Shown: in pieces, positions 1-11,949 of the stretch
Position numbering within the stretch: position 1 is the stretch's first letter
How the letters are laid out: each line of letters begins with the position of its first letter
NCBI GenBank assembly: GCA_014529385.2
Contig: CM043951.1
Coordinates: 110,314,469-110,378,468, forward strand
Source of the DNA: Adiantum capillus-veneris
Taxonomy: Eukaryota; Streptophyta; Polypodiopsida; Polypodiales; Pteridaceae
Direction: 5' to 3'
Length of the DNA: 64,000 nucleotides
Notes under the pieces: model-generated
Database searches by the model: none
Told to the model about the DNA's origin: nothing
The model's input: the letters and a program-made list of their open reading frames with translations, nothing else
Translations under genes and position numbers: made by a program

Positions 1-580
1 GATTTTATTATGAACTTGATGCATCTATGAATGCTAATTCAGAAGAAGGTAATAGATCAGGTGAAGCAGGAATTAGGGTCCATCCTCTGTGATTTTATAA
101 GTAATCTATACATATGAACAAAGTATAGCGCTGGTTATACATCATGTATACAAGAACATGGAAACAGGATTAATCGGGGATGAATTTAGCAGAAGCACAA
201 GAGAAGAGGAGGTTGCGTATGATGTGGCCCCTTGGGTGTCCGGGCATATACGGGTGCCGTTGTGGAGGAGGTGGGCTATGTTGATGTTGGGCATTATGAT
301 ACGGCCGGTTGCTCAATCTTGGCTTACCGTTTTGCTCACTGCTATTGCAAGGACTATATTGGTGTTGCTACCAGCTTTGTCCATGTCTCCATGTCTGAAG
401 GAAATACTAAGGTGCTTGTTTGTGAAAGCACTATAGGTCTAGTTTATGGTGAGAGGATAAGGAGAAACTGTGCTTTTATATGGCGAATGGCTCTTTCAAA
501 TGAGATAACGTCCCACAAGCTATTCCAATAGACCTTGTCAAATCGTCAGCTTCAGTATTTCCTGCTTCTCCCGCAGGTGG

Positions 581-622
<42 letters not shown>

Positions 623-870
623 CACCCCCCACCCCCCCCCCCCCCCCACACACACACACAGCGGCATTTATAAGAGTCACTATCTCTCACATCTGATGCA
701 CTCATTTCACAAGCCTCTTTTTCAACTCAACCAACCAAACAATATTTTGCATGTGCTTGCTTTGACAACTCCACTCTCCCTTGAAAATCAAGCGCAGTAT
801 AATAGTGTTGCACGGGCTTTGCAATGTCTTTACATGACATGCAATGTCTTTAGCAGTAGTGAAATTGCAA
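1..870. repeat. Dispersed repeat, copy 1 of a segment also at 23713-24620
   Basis: The first ~815 bases match 23713-24585 nearly base for base, with a few substitutions and small indels, and then the copies diverge. The downstream copy is preceded by a segment also present at 9799-9902. A short stretch near 845-900 recurs around 29740-29795, so pieces of this family are scattered through the window. Short open frames at 158-436 and 232-531 give no protein I recognise, and the other copy does not keep them intact, so I do not call a gene. Confidence 0.75.
587..660. repeat. Compound microsatellite (CT)n-(C)n-(CA)n
   Basis: Uninterrupted CT dinucleotides are followed by C-rich sequence with a 16-base C run and then CA dinucleotides. 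The copy at 24278-24430 carries a related CT/C/CA tract of different length, as expected from slippage after duplication. Confidence 0.95.
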
Positions 871-1799
871 AAGTTACAAAACTAGTATGTTCCCTTGCTT
901 GAGGTTATGAGTTCAATCGAGGAAGTAGCCAACCAAGAAAGATGAATGCGGGTTATCAACACCACATGGAAGGGTTGAGGCAAAAGCATGTAAGGCATGC
1001 AAAGTGTAGACCAAATGAAAGCGGTTTGTTTGTAGCAAGCTTCAGGACTTACCATCGAGCACAAAGCATGGCTTGATGCTTGATGTGTTTCTCACAACTT
1101 GATGTGATGTGTTCAAAGGCATCTTGACATGGAAATTCGTACGAAGAAATCGAATCTTGCTTCGATATTTGTAAACTGTAGTAACCACCAACAAGTATGG
1201 CACTGCAATTTTCTTTAAGTTTGGACGTGGGATGGCCAAAGAAATCGAGGATCTTCTCTTCAATGGAGTAATATCGGGGGACCTTTAAATCTCTTTTTAG
1301 CATACCTTTGCTTGATGAAGGTGACAAAGCTATTCAGGAGGGCCAACTAGTTATTGCAATTCAAGAAGTCGACAAGCAAGTCGGCATGAGTACTTCATGA
1401 GGTACGCATTGATTTCTATTTTTGTTGAGAATATGCTCGACAGCCATGGCATGCAATAGACATGTGTGTTGCCAACATGGAAATTTTCTCATAGTTGTGC
1501 AATTTAAGTACTCAAGTCATAGATCAAGGCTTGTGGGAATTAGCATAAGCACAAAGTTTTTGCCTAATACACTACTAGCATAAGCCAGAGATTGTTTTGA
1601 AGACTACAATCAAGCAAGGCTTGAGTAAGAAACGGTATCGGTAAGATGCACAACTTCTCCTCACGCAAGGCATCAGCAAGAGCACTTCGATTGAGTGTGA
1701 TCATCAGGTTTGAGATATCCTATTTCCATGATTTTTTTAGCTTTATATATGATTTCATACTGCAAGAGATTACCAAAAGGTTAGCTTTTGATGTAAAAG
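871..1799. other. AT-rich sequence without recognisable gene
   Basis: Only short open frames on both strands. No domain, RNA gene or terminal repeat was recognised. Confidence 0.5.
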
Positions 1800-3010
1800 C
1801 AAGGTTAATCAGCAATACTTCAGTATCTCAAGGAGATAACTCTTCATCTAGAGAGGTCATGGATACTTGTCAAGTATTAGTATAGCAAGGTGTGTTGTTG
1901 GAATTTTTGACGGGTACAAAGATGTTTTGCATGGCCAGCTCTTTGCAGCCTAAGAAATCTACAAAAGTCTTTCTTTCTCCATCTGTGTGTTTAGGTTTTA
2001 AATTTTTGATGGGGAATGGCTCTTAGGCAACATTTTGCTACACTTATGCTGATCAAGAAAATGGTGAACGATGCACCATGGATTCTATACATATGCAATG
2101 TTTTGTATATGTCAATCATACCACGGACTCTACGACTTCCGGTGCTACGGGCGATGATCACAGAAACTCGACAAATGTTTCTTCGGTGAAGCAAAGTTTG
2201 GCAATTAGATGAAATTTGACAGCTAAGGTTCATGATCTATGTGTTGTAATATTGGGCAATGTCATGATTCTCAATAAGCTGCATAATTTGGCAAGACCGT
2301 TTCTCTATGAAAGATCAACAATGTTCATTCTCTTTTGCTTTGATATTTGTGTGTCAACCCGAGTGAGCACCTAATAGCTAAGAGCACTCTGGCTCCATTC
2401 TATCTCATCTCCTCGATGAACTCATGTCAAGCAAGGATTCACTTTAGGGCATATTTCCTAGAAGGTTCCAAAGTTTGGAATATGCTAGTAGCATACGAGC
2501 TTGGGGAAACTTGGCAACATGTCTACCTACCTTTTTATTGGAGATCATTATGAACCAAGCCACACGGGCATACATGGTACATACAACAACTCTAAATTTA
2601 TTAGCATCTATGGCTATCAGACAGATTCAAGCAAAGGCAACTACTCTCAGAGAGGGGACAAGTGCTTTGACAGACTTACAGTGAAGCAAAGCTTCTATTC
2701 TATGCCAAAGTACTATCCATTGACTTAACATCAAGGATAATGGCACACAAGGTTGGCAATAAGAGGATATAAGCTCACAATTTTTGTTTGGCAATGATGA
2801 ACTATGATGTATCCATGATAGTGTAATTGTGAAAGGCACGTATAGTATTGGCTCAAATTGTTGAGACCGTCATTGAAGCGAAGGGCTTATCACACTATTT
2901 TCTGATATTCATGCATGGCATGCTAATATAGTGGACTCATTCCACTAAAGAATAGTTTACGCTTCCACTCCAACATCATATACTCTATTTAGGAAAAGTT
3001 GAGGCTAATA
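1800..3010 (+). repeat. Left arm of a large diverged inverted repeat
   Basis: Read in reverse complement, this stretch aligns in many blocks with 9980-11120. One block is around 2380-2480, against 10480-10590. Another is 2720-2850, against 10150-10260. Others lie near 1900, 2190 and 2260. The arms are clearly diverged and carry indels. The short open frames inside are not conserved between arms, so this looks like two oppositely oriented copies of one non-coding or decayed mobile element. Confidence 0.6.
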
Positions 3011-3062
3011 TATTTGCTTGTGATTGTTGTATATGGCTACAATGATTAACAAGGTGGCTCAA

Positions 3063-3222
3063 TGTGTCACCCATGGAATGGATCTCTCGTCCAAGCTGTG
3101 TGTTGAGGCCCTTGACTATGCTCCAAGGAAACATCGGGTCTATGTGTCACCCATGGAACGGATCTCTCGTCCAAGCTGTGTGCTGAGGCCCTTGACTATG
3201 CTCTAAGGAACCATCGGGTCTA
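3063..3222. repeat. 80-bp direct tandem duplication
   Basis: Two adjacent units with an 80-base period begin at 3064 and 3144. They share the run GTGTCACCCATGGAA and differ at only a few positions. This is a local duplication with no recognised coding role. Confidence 0.9.
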
Positions 3223-3246
3223 CTCGACGTCGGTGAGTTGGACGAC

Positions 3247-3693
3247 CTATGAACTCGGTCGTCTCGCGGAGCCTCTGCTGCTGTTGCCCAGTCTACCGAA
3301 ACCGTGACCCCCTCCTAGACGTCTGTCGAAGTAGTCCACGTCGAGCCCGAGGACAAACTCTATGCAGAGCTGTAAAGCAAAGTAGGTAGGCACCTCCAAG
3401 TGGTGAGGCAAGGCACCATAGTATGTCACGTAACGTAGAAGGGCATGCTCTATGGGAAAGGGTGCTCGTGCCACTAAGTCTCCTGGCTGTGGACGCAACT
3501 ATTGCAAAGTGAGTGAGCGTATCAAAGGAAGGGCATCCACGTGACGGCACGACAACCATGCTCTCCTAACACGGTGTGTGAGTGCCCACTCTTGGAAGGC
3601 ATGGGGGTCATGCATCGTACCGATCACTACCGTGGTATTTTCGAAGGACTCAGTCCTCACTGACTTGGACTTTGGGAGGTTGAAAGACTGCAA
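3247..3693 (-). CDS. Unrecognised open-frame fragments
   Basis: Two minus-strand frames (3247-3498, 83 codons; 3499-3693, 64 codons) abut here, with a third overlapping (3293-3559). The local sequence is richer in G+C and CpG than its surroundings. The first frame reads like structured protein, with segments such as LLRYVTYYGALPHHLEVP, rather than low complexity. I do not recognise a family. It could be a fragment of a transposon gag-like or host protein. There is no start context or splice structure I can defend. Confidence 0.2.
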
Positions 3694-4592
3694 AGGCGCT
3701 CTGCCCCACGAAACAACTCCATCGCCAAAGTGTGTATGTCTGCTAGAGACGGTGTAGGAACAGGAGGTGACGGTCCCTACTCTGGTGGTTGTGGGTGCTC
3801 TGAGGGAGGCGACTGCTAAGCGAATGCTTAGTGCCGGGGGGGGGGGGGTGTGTGTGTGTCACCACCTCCATGCTCTAACTGCTGCGACATGGTGACTTCA
3901 TTGAAAAAGGAAACACAATCACTATCAAATAATACAAAAGTGTGCAGGAAAATTCTAATAGGTAAATAAGGTAACCCTTTCACTATCGCGGTGTGGAAAT
4001 TGAATATCGGCCTTAAACCCCCATTGATAAATTTGGTCGTTCAGTCGTATTTATGGCACAATCATTTTGTGCTAATATGCACAAATCCAAGGGGTTTACA
4101 TCTATCTCACATGATTTGTAAGCATAGCACAACCGATGTCTAGGAGCAAAGACAAAGTAGTGTGCGTCAAAATTCATGACTATGAGCACTCTTCAATCTG
4201 GCCTCCGCAAGATTAGATTGCATTTTCCTTTCAACCGATGATGTAGTGCATATGATGCATATACGTTGTTTAAGTATAAATTAGAGTTTCAAAAGTACTT
4301 GCCCAAGGATGAAGACACCACTTATTTTTATTAATGGGTGTCTAAGTACATGGAACACCTCATCTTGGCCCTGCTCCCAATTTTTAGGCGTTCTCTTGTT
4401 AGGTTTGGGTGGTCACAACTTATTTCCCACACTAAGGGTATATCCATATGACAATTGATTGTGTGGCTGGCTCCGATCTGTGCAGTACTTGGGGATAGTT
4501 TCTGAGGAGGAAAAAAGTGGCTCCTACGTATACCACCATCGGCTACTGCATCAAGATCGAAGCAAGGAATTGTATGGCGTAGGCTCGTTTTT
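3694..4592. other. Non-coding stretch with a poly-G/GT tract
   Basis: No gene seen. A run of G followed by GT dinucleotides lies at 3836-3859. Confidence 0.6.
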
Positions 4593-4599
4593 GGGGGGG

Positions 4600-4663
<64 letters not shown>
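4593..4663. repeat. Microsatellite (G)n-(GA)n
   Basis: A G run is followed by about 31 uninterrupted GA dinucleotides. Open frames crossing it on either strand are repeat artefacts. Confidence 0.97.
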
Positions 4664-4667
<4 letters not shown>

Positions 4668-5002
4668 CCTATGTACTAGAAGTTTATGAATCTTAATTGT
4701 TTCTTGTAAACAACCTTTCCATGAAGAAAGAAACTTGGAGCTGCTTTTCGAACTATCAGGCATGAAGCTAAAGGTGTAAGAGCCTTCCAATTGGTCTCTC
4801 GATCTTGCTCAAGTAAGGTTTTCTTATGGCTAGGTTTCGGGTAGTAGGTTCTAGAAGTGCAAAATTTTGGGATAAACCTAATTAACCTATGTCTACAAGT
4901 TTCCTACTTTTTTAAATTAGAAAAACAGAAAGAAACCTACTTCCTTCCATAGTTGGAGGCTTTATAAGATTCAAAATCTAGATTTTTTTCGAGCCTTGCC
5001 CC

Positions 5003-5044
<42 letters not shown>

Positions 5045-5640
5045 TTGTCATCTCTGCCCCAGGGCTTGGGAAAAGATAAGTCTGCTTTATCCAAAGCCTG
5101 TTCAAAATGAAAAATGGTCGGCTCAAATTTGGGCAGTTATAATAGAAGATTTGTAGTGACCCTAAACCCCTTAAATTTACAGTTAGACTTCTTGTATACG
5201 TGTGAAAAGGTTCCAAGGCCGAGTCCATAAAAAATGTTATCCAAGCCCTGCTCTGGCCCCCCGCCCCCCAAACCACAGACAGACAAAATCACAAATTGTG
5301 ACATTGTGTGTGTGTGGGAGAGGGTGAGATCCACATTCGAAATCTTCTGCACATGCGCGTGGGTGTCAAAGTTTTGAATATGTGCACGTGTCTGTGTGAG
5401 AGAGACAGTCACATTTTGTGCATGTGTGTGTGAGAGAGTGGAAGCCAACTTAGCCAACCTCTTGCAAACAAATCTATAGACGCGGCGCGTCACCGCGTTA
5501 TGGTGTCACTCTGTCGAGGGCCCCTTTGCAGATTGGAGCGATGGCGACCTCGAAGGTGTAAATATGAAACTCTATCCTTCGAGCTTGACTTTTGACCTAA
5601 ACATTTTAAATAGAGATTATTCTTTTTATTTAATGAATTC
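4664..5640. other. Non-coding stretch with a (CT)n tract
   Basis: No gene seen. A CT microsatellite occupies 5009-5041. GT/CA-rich sequence around 5290-5450 makes a spurious minus-strand open frame rich in His-Thr repeats. Confidence 0.6.
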
Positions 5641-6150
5641 AGCGAGTTACGTGGCAAGCCACGTAGCTCGCTAGATCTCTTTTGGAAATGTATCCACGTA
5701 ACTCGTCGAGTTACGTGGATCCAACATATCTGGATGTGTTACGTGGCATCCACATATCTCGACAAGTCACGTGGACTTCTCACGCCATTAGGTTGGTAGT
5801 CCACGTAACTTGTTGTGGAAAGTTACCAGCACTTTGCCACGTAACTCGACCAGTTACGTGTCGTTTCCAAGACGTAATGACACATAACTTGCCGAGTTAC
5901 GTGGCGTTACCTCTTGGCAATGTCACATAACTCGTGGAATTACGTGGCAAAGGTGACAAGTTGTCGAGTCCGCATGCCACCCAACTCGTCGAGTTACGTG
6001 GCAATGTCTCATGGACGTATGCGTGTAACGACCATGTTAATTGGCGAGTTACATGGATTTTCAATCAATAACTCAACAAGTTCTAGTTGTGTACCAAGCG
6101 TCGGAATCTCGTGCTTCGGGATCAAAGGAAACTCGATGAGTTAGTCGTGT
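5641..6150. repeat. Array of palindromic dyads based on CGAGTTACGTGG
   Basis: About ten copies of CGAGTTACGTGG or its complement CCACGTAACTCG lie in roughly 500 bases, mostly as head-to-head pairs. A perfect dyad spans 5692-5720 (14-base arms around a single T). A near-perfect one spans 5641-5672. Further full or degenerate pairs occur near 5750-5775, 5838-5865, 5881-5905, 5925-5948 and 5978-6002. Each half-site contains ACGTGG, the core of plant G-box/ABRE bZIP sites. No coding frame is involved. It could be a satellite-like array, the subterminal repeats of an unrecognised DNA transposon, or a cluster of protein-binding sites. Confidence 0.75.
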
Positions 6151-6169
6151 CGTGGATGTCACGATTGGG

Positions 6170-7520
6170 TGCGGACTATGGGAAGTGTGTACGCTCTGTC
6201 TTGCATACACCCTCCCGTGCCTTACCTGTGGCTTGTTGAAAAGCTCCATCAAAGAAAAAAGTAAAGGCATTAGGGATACTTTTAGGTGGCGGCAATGCTA
6301 GGGTCTTTACTTCAGGAAATTTAATCTCCTTCTTGTGCACCCTATAAGTTAGAATCCCTGCTAGTTGTGCACGCAGACTATCTTCTACCTTGAAAGAGTA
6401 TTGAAACTCTTGCAATTACACAACCCATTTTGAGATCCTAGTACTAAGGTTCATTTGACATGACGCCCTAGGGAACAAATTTTTTGCAGTGAGGATTACA
6501 AAGGGTTTTGGTAACAAGTAGGGTCTAAATTTTCTCACTACAAACACAAGAGGACCAATTGTAACACAAGAGGACCAGTTGTTTCCTTCTTAGTAGTAGA
6601 GCTAAAAACGAATATGTACTCCCAACACGGAGGCATGAGTGTTGGTAGCTCTGACAAAGTGACTTTAATGCTACAAAAGTACATATTCGTAACACAAGAG
6701 GACCAATTGTTTCCTTCTTAGTAGTAGAGCTAAAAACGAATATGTACTCCCAACACGGAGGCATGAGTGTTGGTAGCTCTGACAAAGTGACTTTAATGCT
6801 ACAAAAGTACTCTTCAAGATCATTAGAGCATGCGGACTCATTGTGTCAGTTTTTGCAAGGGGTGAAGTTACTCCCATGCTAAGTGAATGAAGCGGGACAT
6901 GGACTTCACCTTTTGAACGAATGAGATGATCTTTTTGAGACTCTTGGGGGACGATAACTCAATAAGAGGCTTTGCCTTTGAAGGATTCACCTCATTGCCT
7001 TTATAGGAAACCTTGTGATCAAGCAAGATCACTTCGTCCTCACCCATGTGGCATTTGTTGGGGTTGAGTTGACTGCCCATGTCATGTACAGCCTCTTCAA
7101 ACCTTCTTCTACCTTATCTAGGTGCAACAATTTTGAGCTATAAATGCAAAAATCATCAATGAACACCCTAATTGACTTTCCAAAGAATGCTTGAAACACC
7201 ATGTTCATGAAGCGTTGGAAAGTTGCAGGAGCGTTCTTCAAGACAAATGGGATGACTCTAAAAGCAAAGAAACCTCAAGGAGAGATGAGGTTTTTTTCAA
7301 TTGATCCTCCAATGCAATACCTATTTGAAAGTAGCTACATAGCCATCACACAAAGTGTATTTCTCATAGCCAGCTACCTCATTTAGTATCTATCTTGAAA
7401 TGGAAGGGAAAAGTGATCTCGCTTGGTTGCCTCAGTGAGCAGTCTATAATCAAAAAATACTCTCCACTTTCCATTCTTTTTAGAAGTGACCTAGGCTTGA
7501 CATTACTCTCCCTTGGAGCA
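6170..7520 (-). pseudogene. Ty3/gypsy pol relic (reverse transcriptase and RNase H region)
   Basis: Read on the minus strand from 7520 downward, scattered frames give reverse transcriptase pieces: a KNGKWRV-like block near 7490, an NAPATFQRFMNMVF block near 7230, the catalytic block VFIDDFCIYSS near 7150, and LNPNKCHMGEDEV near 7060. A connection/RNase H tail (QEFQYSFKVEDS, then FFFDGA) follows at 6420-6240. The same blocks occur in the gypsy copies at 37-47 kb, so it is the same broad lineage. Many stops and frame changes show long decay. A near-identical tandem duplication lies inside it (6562-6810). The gag and protease half of what looks like the same relic is at 11950-13810. Confidence 0.8.
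6562..6810. repeat. 121-bp tandem duplication, 128-bp period
   Basis: The copies at 6562-6682 and 6690-6810 differ at a single base (CCAGTTG versus CCAATTG). A partial third start lies just upstream. The duplication is far younger than the decayed gypsy sequence that contains it. Confidence 0.92.
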
Positions 7521-9979
7521 GCGTTTTCATCATTGAAAAAAAAAGTGGTGAGATCTTCCTAAGAACACTAATGTTTTTCACAGTGGCATCCTTCATGGAT
7601 CCATCTATCCATTTCACCGAAATATGGTTCAATAGAAGGCACAATGAAATCAAGAAGAATATCTTGATTTTCCACATTATTGTCCCATTACAATCCTCTT
7701 GTGTAATCAGCCCGTATCCAACTTAGTGTATACACTCCATTTAGAACTCACTTGAGCATGCTACATGAGTTATCACAACTGAGATGTACCCCAAAGAGTA
7801 CCTCTTTCACTTTCCATGAAAGTAACTTTTTGACGTAACTCATCACAAAGAATAATTCCTTGACTTAATATCATTCTTCATCAGTGAACAACCCCACCAT
7901 AATTTGTGTTCAAGGTTGAGAACCTCTTATTTAAACAGGAAGAGGCTAAACTTGGTTGCAACCTGCTTTGTCGCATGGTAAGCAAACTCCAACTAGAGAG
8001 ATAATCTTTGTAATTGCGTTGCTTTGTGCTAACATACGTACTAAGCGTATACTTTAGCACAAGATTAACCCTTCTCAACTTGCCTATCCTCTCTGGATAC
8101 TATTAGTATTGAGGTGTATTTCCCCATCTTTTACAAAGAGTCCTCCAAAATGACTGGTAAATAGGGATCACAATTTCTTACATTATTTCTCATTAATCAA
8201 TATTTTTTTAGAAACAACCATCTTGGTGAACTGTAGTGAGTTGATCTACAAGCACCCAAACCGAGCCATGACCTCTATTGGCGATTGATAGATCTACAAT
8301 TACTCTCATAAAGATAGTCCACATAGAGTGAAAAATGCTTTAGAAGCTACTTATGTCATGAAAGTGCATGCCACTCCAAATCCGTCATTGAGAAACACTA
8401 GGGACCATAACATTTAGTGTGTATGCATTTAGCAAAAAATAGATCCAAATCTTCATATCCATAACTGTAGTTGCCAATGCTTATGGCTAATGGTATGCTC
8501 ACGGCTCATGGGAGAAGGACTGAATGCCTTCCACATGAAAACCATGCTAATCTATTTGGACCATAGTAGAATGTGAAAAATTACATCACGTCTAGGCACC
8601 AAATGAACTAGTTCATTAATAGAACATAACTTTGCTACATGCATAAACAACCAATTGTTAAAGTTGTTTAATAATACTTGTAACCTTTACAAGTCTTAAT
8701 AAGTAGCCGACAATCTCTGGCCATTGAAATTGTTTTTCATACAATGTGCTCAAATTTTTCTAATAAACGGATTTGACCAGCACCTAGGGACTTGGTCGCA
8801 ACACATAATTGAAATGATGGACGCCACTGTCAGTCCCAAAGACTCATATTCTCCACATGTGAAATATGTCTTAGATAAGGTTGTCCTAAAAAGAACATCC
8901 TACAAGTATGAGATGTACTTGTATGTGGAGGTAATTGTAAACACTTTGCGACATGAGTGAGAAGAACCCTCATTATCCTTACTCCACACTGGCTAAAATG
9001 AACTCCTTGAGTTCCTAGACCATGTTGTATGCCATGTGACAACATGTGACAATCCAAACCCTAATGTAGGTCCATAAATGCAGAATGCAGAAAAGTATTT
9101 TGGACACTATGGCCTAGAATACTTTGCTCCTACATGACCTTGTCATGTCTTTGAAGAGAAAAATGGATGAAAGCATTCAAGTTGACACGTCCTTCTTAGA
9201 GAATTCAAGAAAAACATATTCAAAAATGGAATAAAGCCAAATTACATGCATACAGGAAGGTTGAGCATAGTGTCCACTTACCCATAGTCACATGCACATG
9301 ACGAGATGTCCTACATGAAAAGGGCTTAATTGAAAGCTTAGCGAAAATCAAGTATTATTGCACTGGTAACCTTGGGTGTTGCCGTTGCAATCCAACCCCA
9401 TTGGTTAACATCTAGAATATCAAACCCCTTGGTTAGGCTCTGTACAAAAACTGCTCAACTAGAAACCAATGGTGACCAACACTATCTACCGTGTCTAATA
9501 GTTCTTAGAATCAATGTGGGAAGTGGAAGTTTTTCACTACCGCTTGGTAGATTGCAAACTTTTTTCCTTTAAAGTACAACTATGATGAGATAAATATGTG
9601 ACCTTCAACACCTTATGAAGTGATTATATATTAGCTCGACCATACCCCTACAACTACCACTCCAAGAGACACAATCAGTGTTGTAACTAAGCATAGATTG
9701 TCTCAAAATTGGAATCTTATTCACAACTAAATTTTGGAAAAATCATATCTCTCCATGAACAGAATTAAAAAATTGTAAACACCCCAAACAAGGTAGTCAT
9801 GCTAAATTGTTTCTTGAGTGTGCATGTAAGAGATCACCTACTTTGAGGTTCTCTTAGTCTATTCATGTTGTCCCATGAATCATTTTCTTGGTAGCGAGGC
9901 CATGCCTACTTGCTGCTATCCACAGAAAGCATTGTCTGTATTGCCAACACTTGTGCCCAAAAAGTTCCGTCCACTATAG
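7521..9979. other. AT-rich unassigned sequence inside the split gypsy relic
   Basis: This is the first part of the ~4.4 kb separating the RT half (below 7520) from the gag/protease half (above 11950) of the minus-strand gypsy relic. Only short open frames occur and none is recognisable. It is most simply a later insertion of another repeat, whose continuation includes the inverted-repeat arm at 9980-11120. Confidence 0.5.
9799..9902 (+). repeat. 104-bp segment shared with 23602-23705
   Basis: From ATGCTAAATT to GAGGCCA this matches the bases immediately after the 3' LTR of the truncated copia copy (23602 onward) with a handful of differences. It identifies the sequence into which that copia inserted as another copy of this repeat family. 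Confidence 0.85.
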
Positions 9980-11120
9980 TCATATACAACGATCCCAAGA
10001 AAATATAATATCCTCAATGTTATAGCGAAAGCGTATTAATGAGTAAGTGGAACTAATCCCACCATACTAGCACGACATGTATACATATAAAAAAAAGGAG
10101 TGATAAGATCTTGGCTTTCACTATGGTCCATCATTTTGAGCCGTTTCATACGTGCCTTGCATGATTTGTAATGGCATGGATACATCACAGTTTGTTGTTG
10201 CCAAACATTACTGTGAGCTTATATCCTGCTATTGCCAATTTTCTAAATTTGTGTGCCATTTTCCTTGATCCTAAATCATTGGATATAACTTTGGCACTAA
10301 AGAGAAGCCTTGCTTCCAATGAAAATCGTGAAAGCACTTTCTTTGCACAAGAACTTCATGCCTAATTTAAAAGGTTAAACACAAAAAACAAGAAGAACTT
10401 GAAAGTGACTAACTTTGTTGCCCCTCTAAGAGCAGTTGTTTGCTTTAGAATGTGGCTCGTAGCCATGTATGTGTGCTAACAAGTGGTTACTAGTAGCACC
10501 CATAGGCTTCTAGGAAAAATTCCCTAAAGTGAATCCTTGCTTTACATAAGTTCATCGAGAAGATGAGTTAGGATGGAGCCTGAGTGCTCATAGCTAACAA
10601 GTGACTACTCATAGCACCCCTGTATCAATGCAAAAGAGACTCGACCTTGGCGAGCTTTCTTAGATAATTAACCTTGCTAAAGCATGCATCTTATTGAGAC
10701 TCATTAGATTGCCTAATTTGGAGATAGATAGCTCAGGAAGATTAGCTATCAAATTTCATCTTACTGCTAAATTCTACTTGACCAAAGCCACAATTGCTTG
10801 TCAATTTGGCATGGTAAAGTAGCTCTACAAGATTTGAAACTTAAATTTAACATACTTACCAATATTTTAGAATCTCTACCCTTGGCATCATCGGAGTTCA
10901 TATTCCCCTTGGTATGGTTGGCTTATGGTTATCGTACCCGGATTTGTGCAAAGAGATAGCCATGTTGAACACCTTTGTACCCAGTACAAAGGCTAGTAAT
11001 AAGCCTTGTCATACAAACAATTTCCAAGTATCTATGACCTCCGTGGATCAGAGCTATCTACTTGAGATATCGAATCATACTCAGTCATTGCTAACAATAT
11101 ATTTATTTTTCCTGCACTCT
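9980..11120 (-). repeat. Right arm of the large diverged inverted repeat
   Basis: Reverse-complement partner of 1800-3010 (see there). The arms are separated by about 7 kb. No protein family is recognised in either. Confidence 0.6.
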
Positions 11121-11949
11121 AGCAAGCTATAAATGCTTGGAAGCTGGGAGTGATCAGACACCCAATGCATATACATAGATATAGAGCCGTACTACTAGAA
11201 GTGTTTCTTTGTCCCGTCTCTTGTTATCAAAAAGAGGACATAAGAAAAAAATACTAGCCAACAAAATGGACGACCAACTAAACTCATGGAGCCTTACTTG
11301 TTGCATCTTTTGGCATTTTCATATTAAATAGAGTTGAAATAAAATTAGTCCCAACGATTGTTGACCTTGAGGAGTAGGATTACAAATTGGAAGCATAAAG
11401 ATATTAACAATAATTGCATAGACAGAGCATACTTGCCCAGACCAGACAACTGCCTAGGAGCATGCCCTCGTAGAGAGAAAGATGATTTCAAGCTTCTTGA
11501 ATTTCCATCATTGATCGGCCCTGCCATATACCATTACTTTTCAAGTCATAGGAGTCAGGCCATGCATGAACTTGTAAGATTGCTAGGAAACCTTGCAAAC
11601 CATTCATAATTGTATATGGAGGTTTGCTTCATCATTTATTTGAATCCTTTGCTTCAGAATTTGCACGTCAACTTCTTGGTTTTACCTGCTTTGCTATGAA
11701 AGTGTGTGCCTGTCAAAGCTCCCTGTGCTATGCAAGCGTGTGCCCGTCAGATCTTCAAAACTTCAAGATCCTTTGCCAATTTCCAAGAGAATGCATCCCT
11801 GATTTTGAGATGATAGCCTTGCCAATTTCCAACAATATCTATTTGTGGTCCTCGATTTGTAGCCTGATTGGGTCGAGTACACAATTCTTTGAATACGTTG
11901 CTCAAAATCCATGTAATTTTCAAAAACTTGAAAAAATTTGGTCTTCGGC
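11121..11949. other. Non-coding or unrecognised sequence
   Basis: Only short overlapping frames (11345-11953) with no recognisable domain. It is the tail of the insertion that splits the gypsy relic. Confidence 0.5.

Noticed and set aside
4459-4790. Open frames across the (GA)n tract
   Set aside because: Arg-Glu or Ser-Leu repeat translations of a microsatellite.
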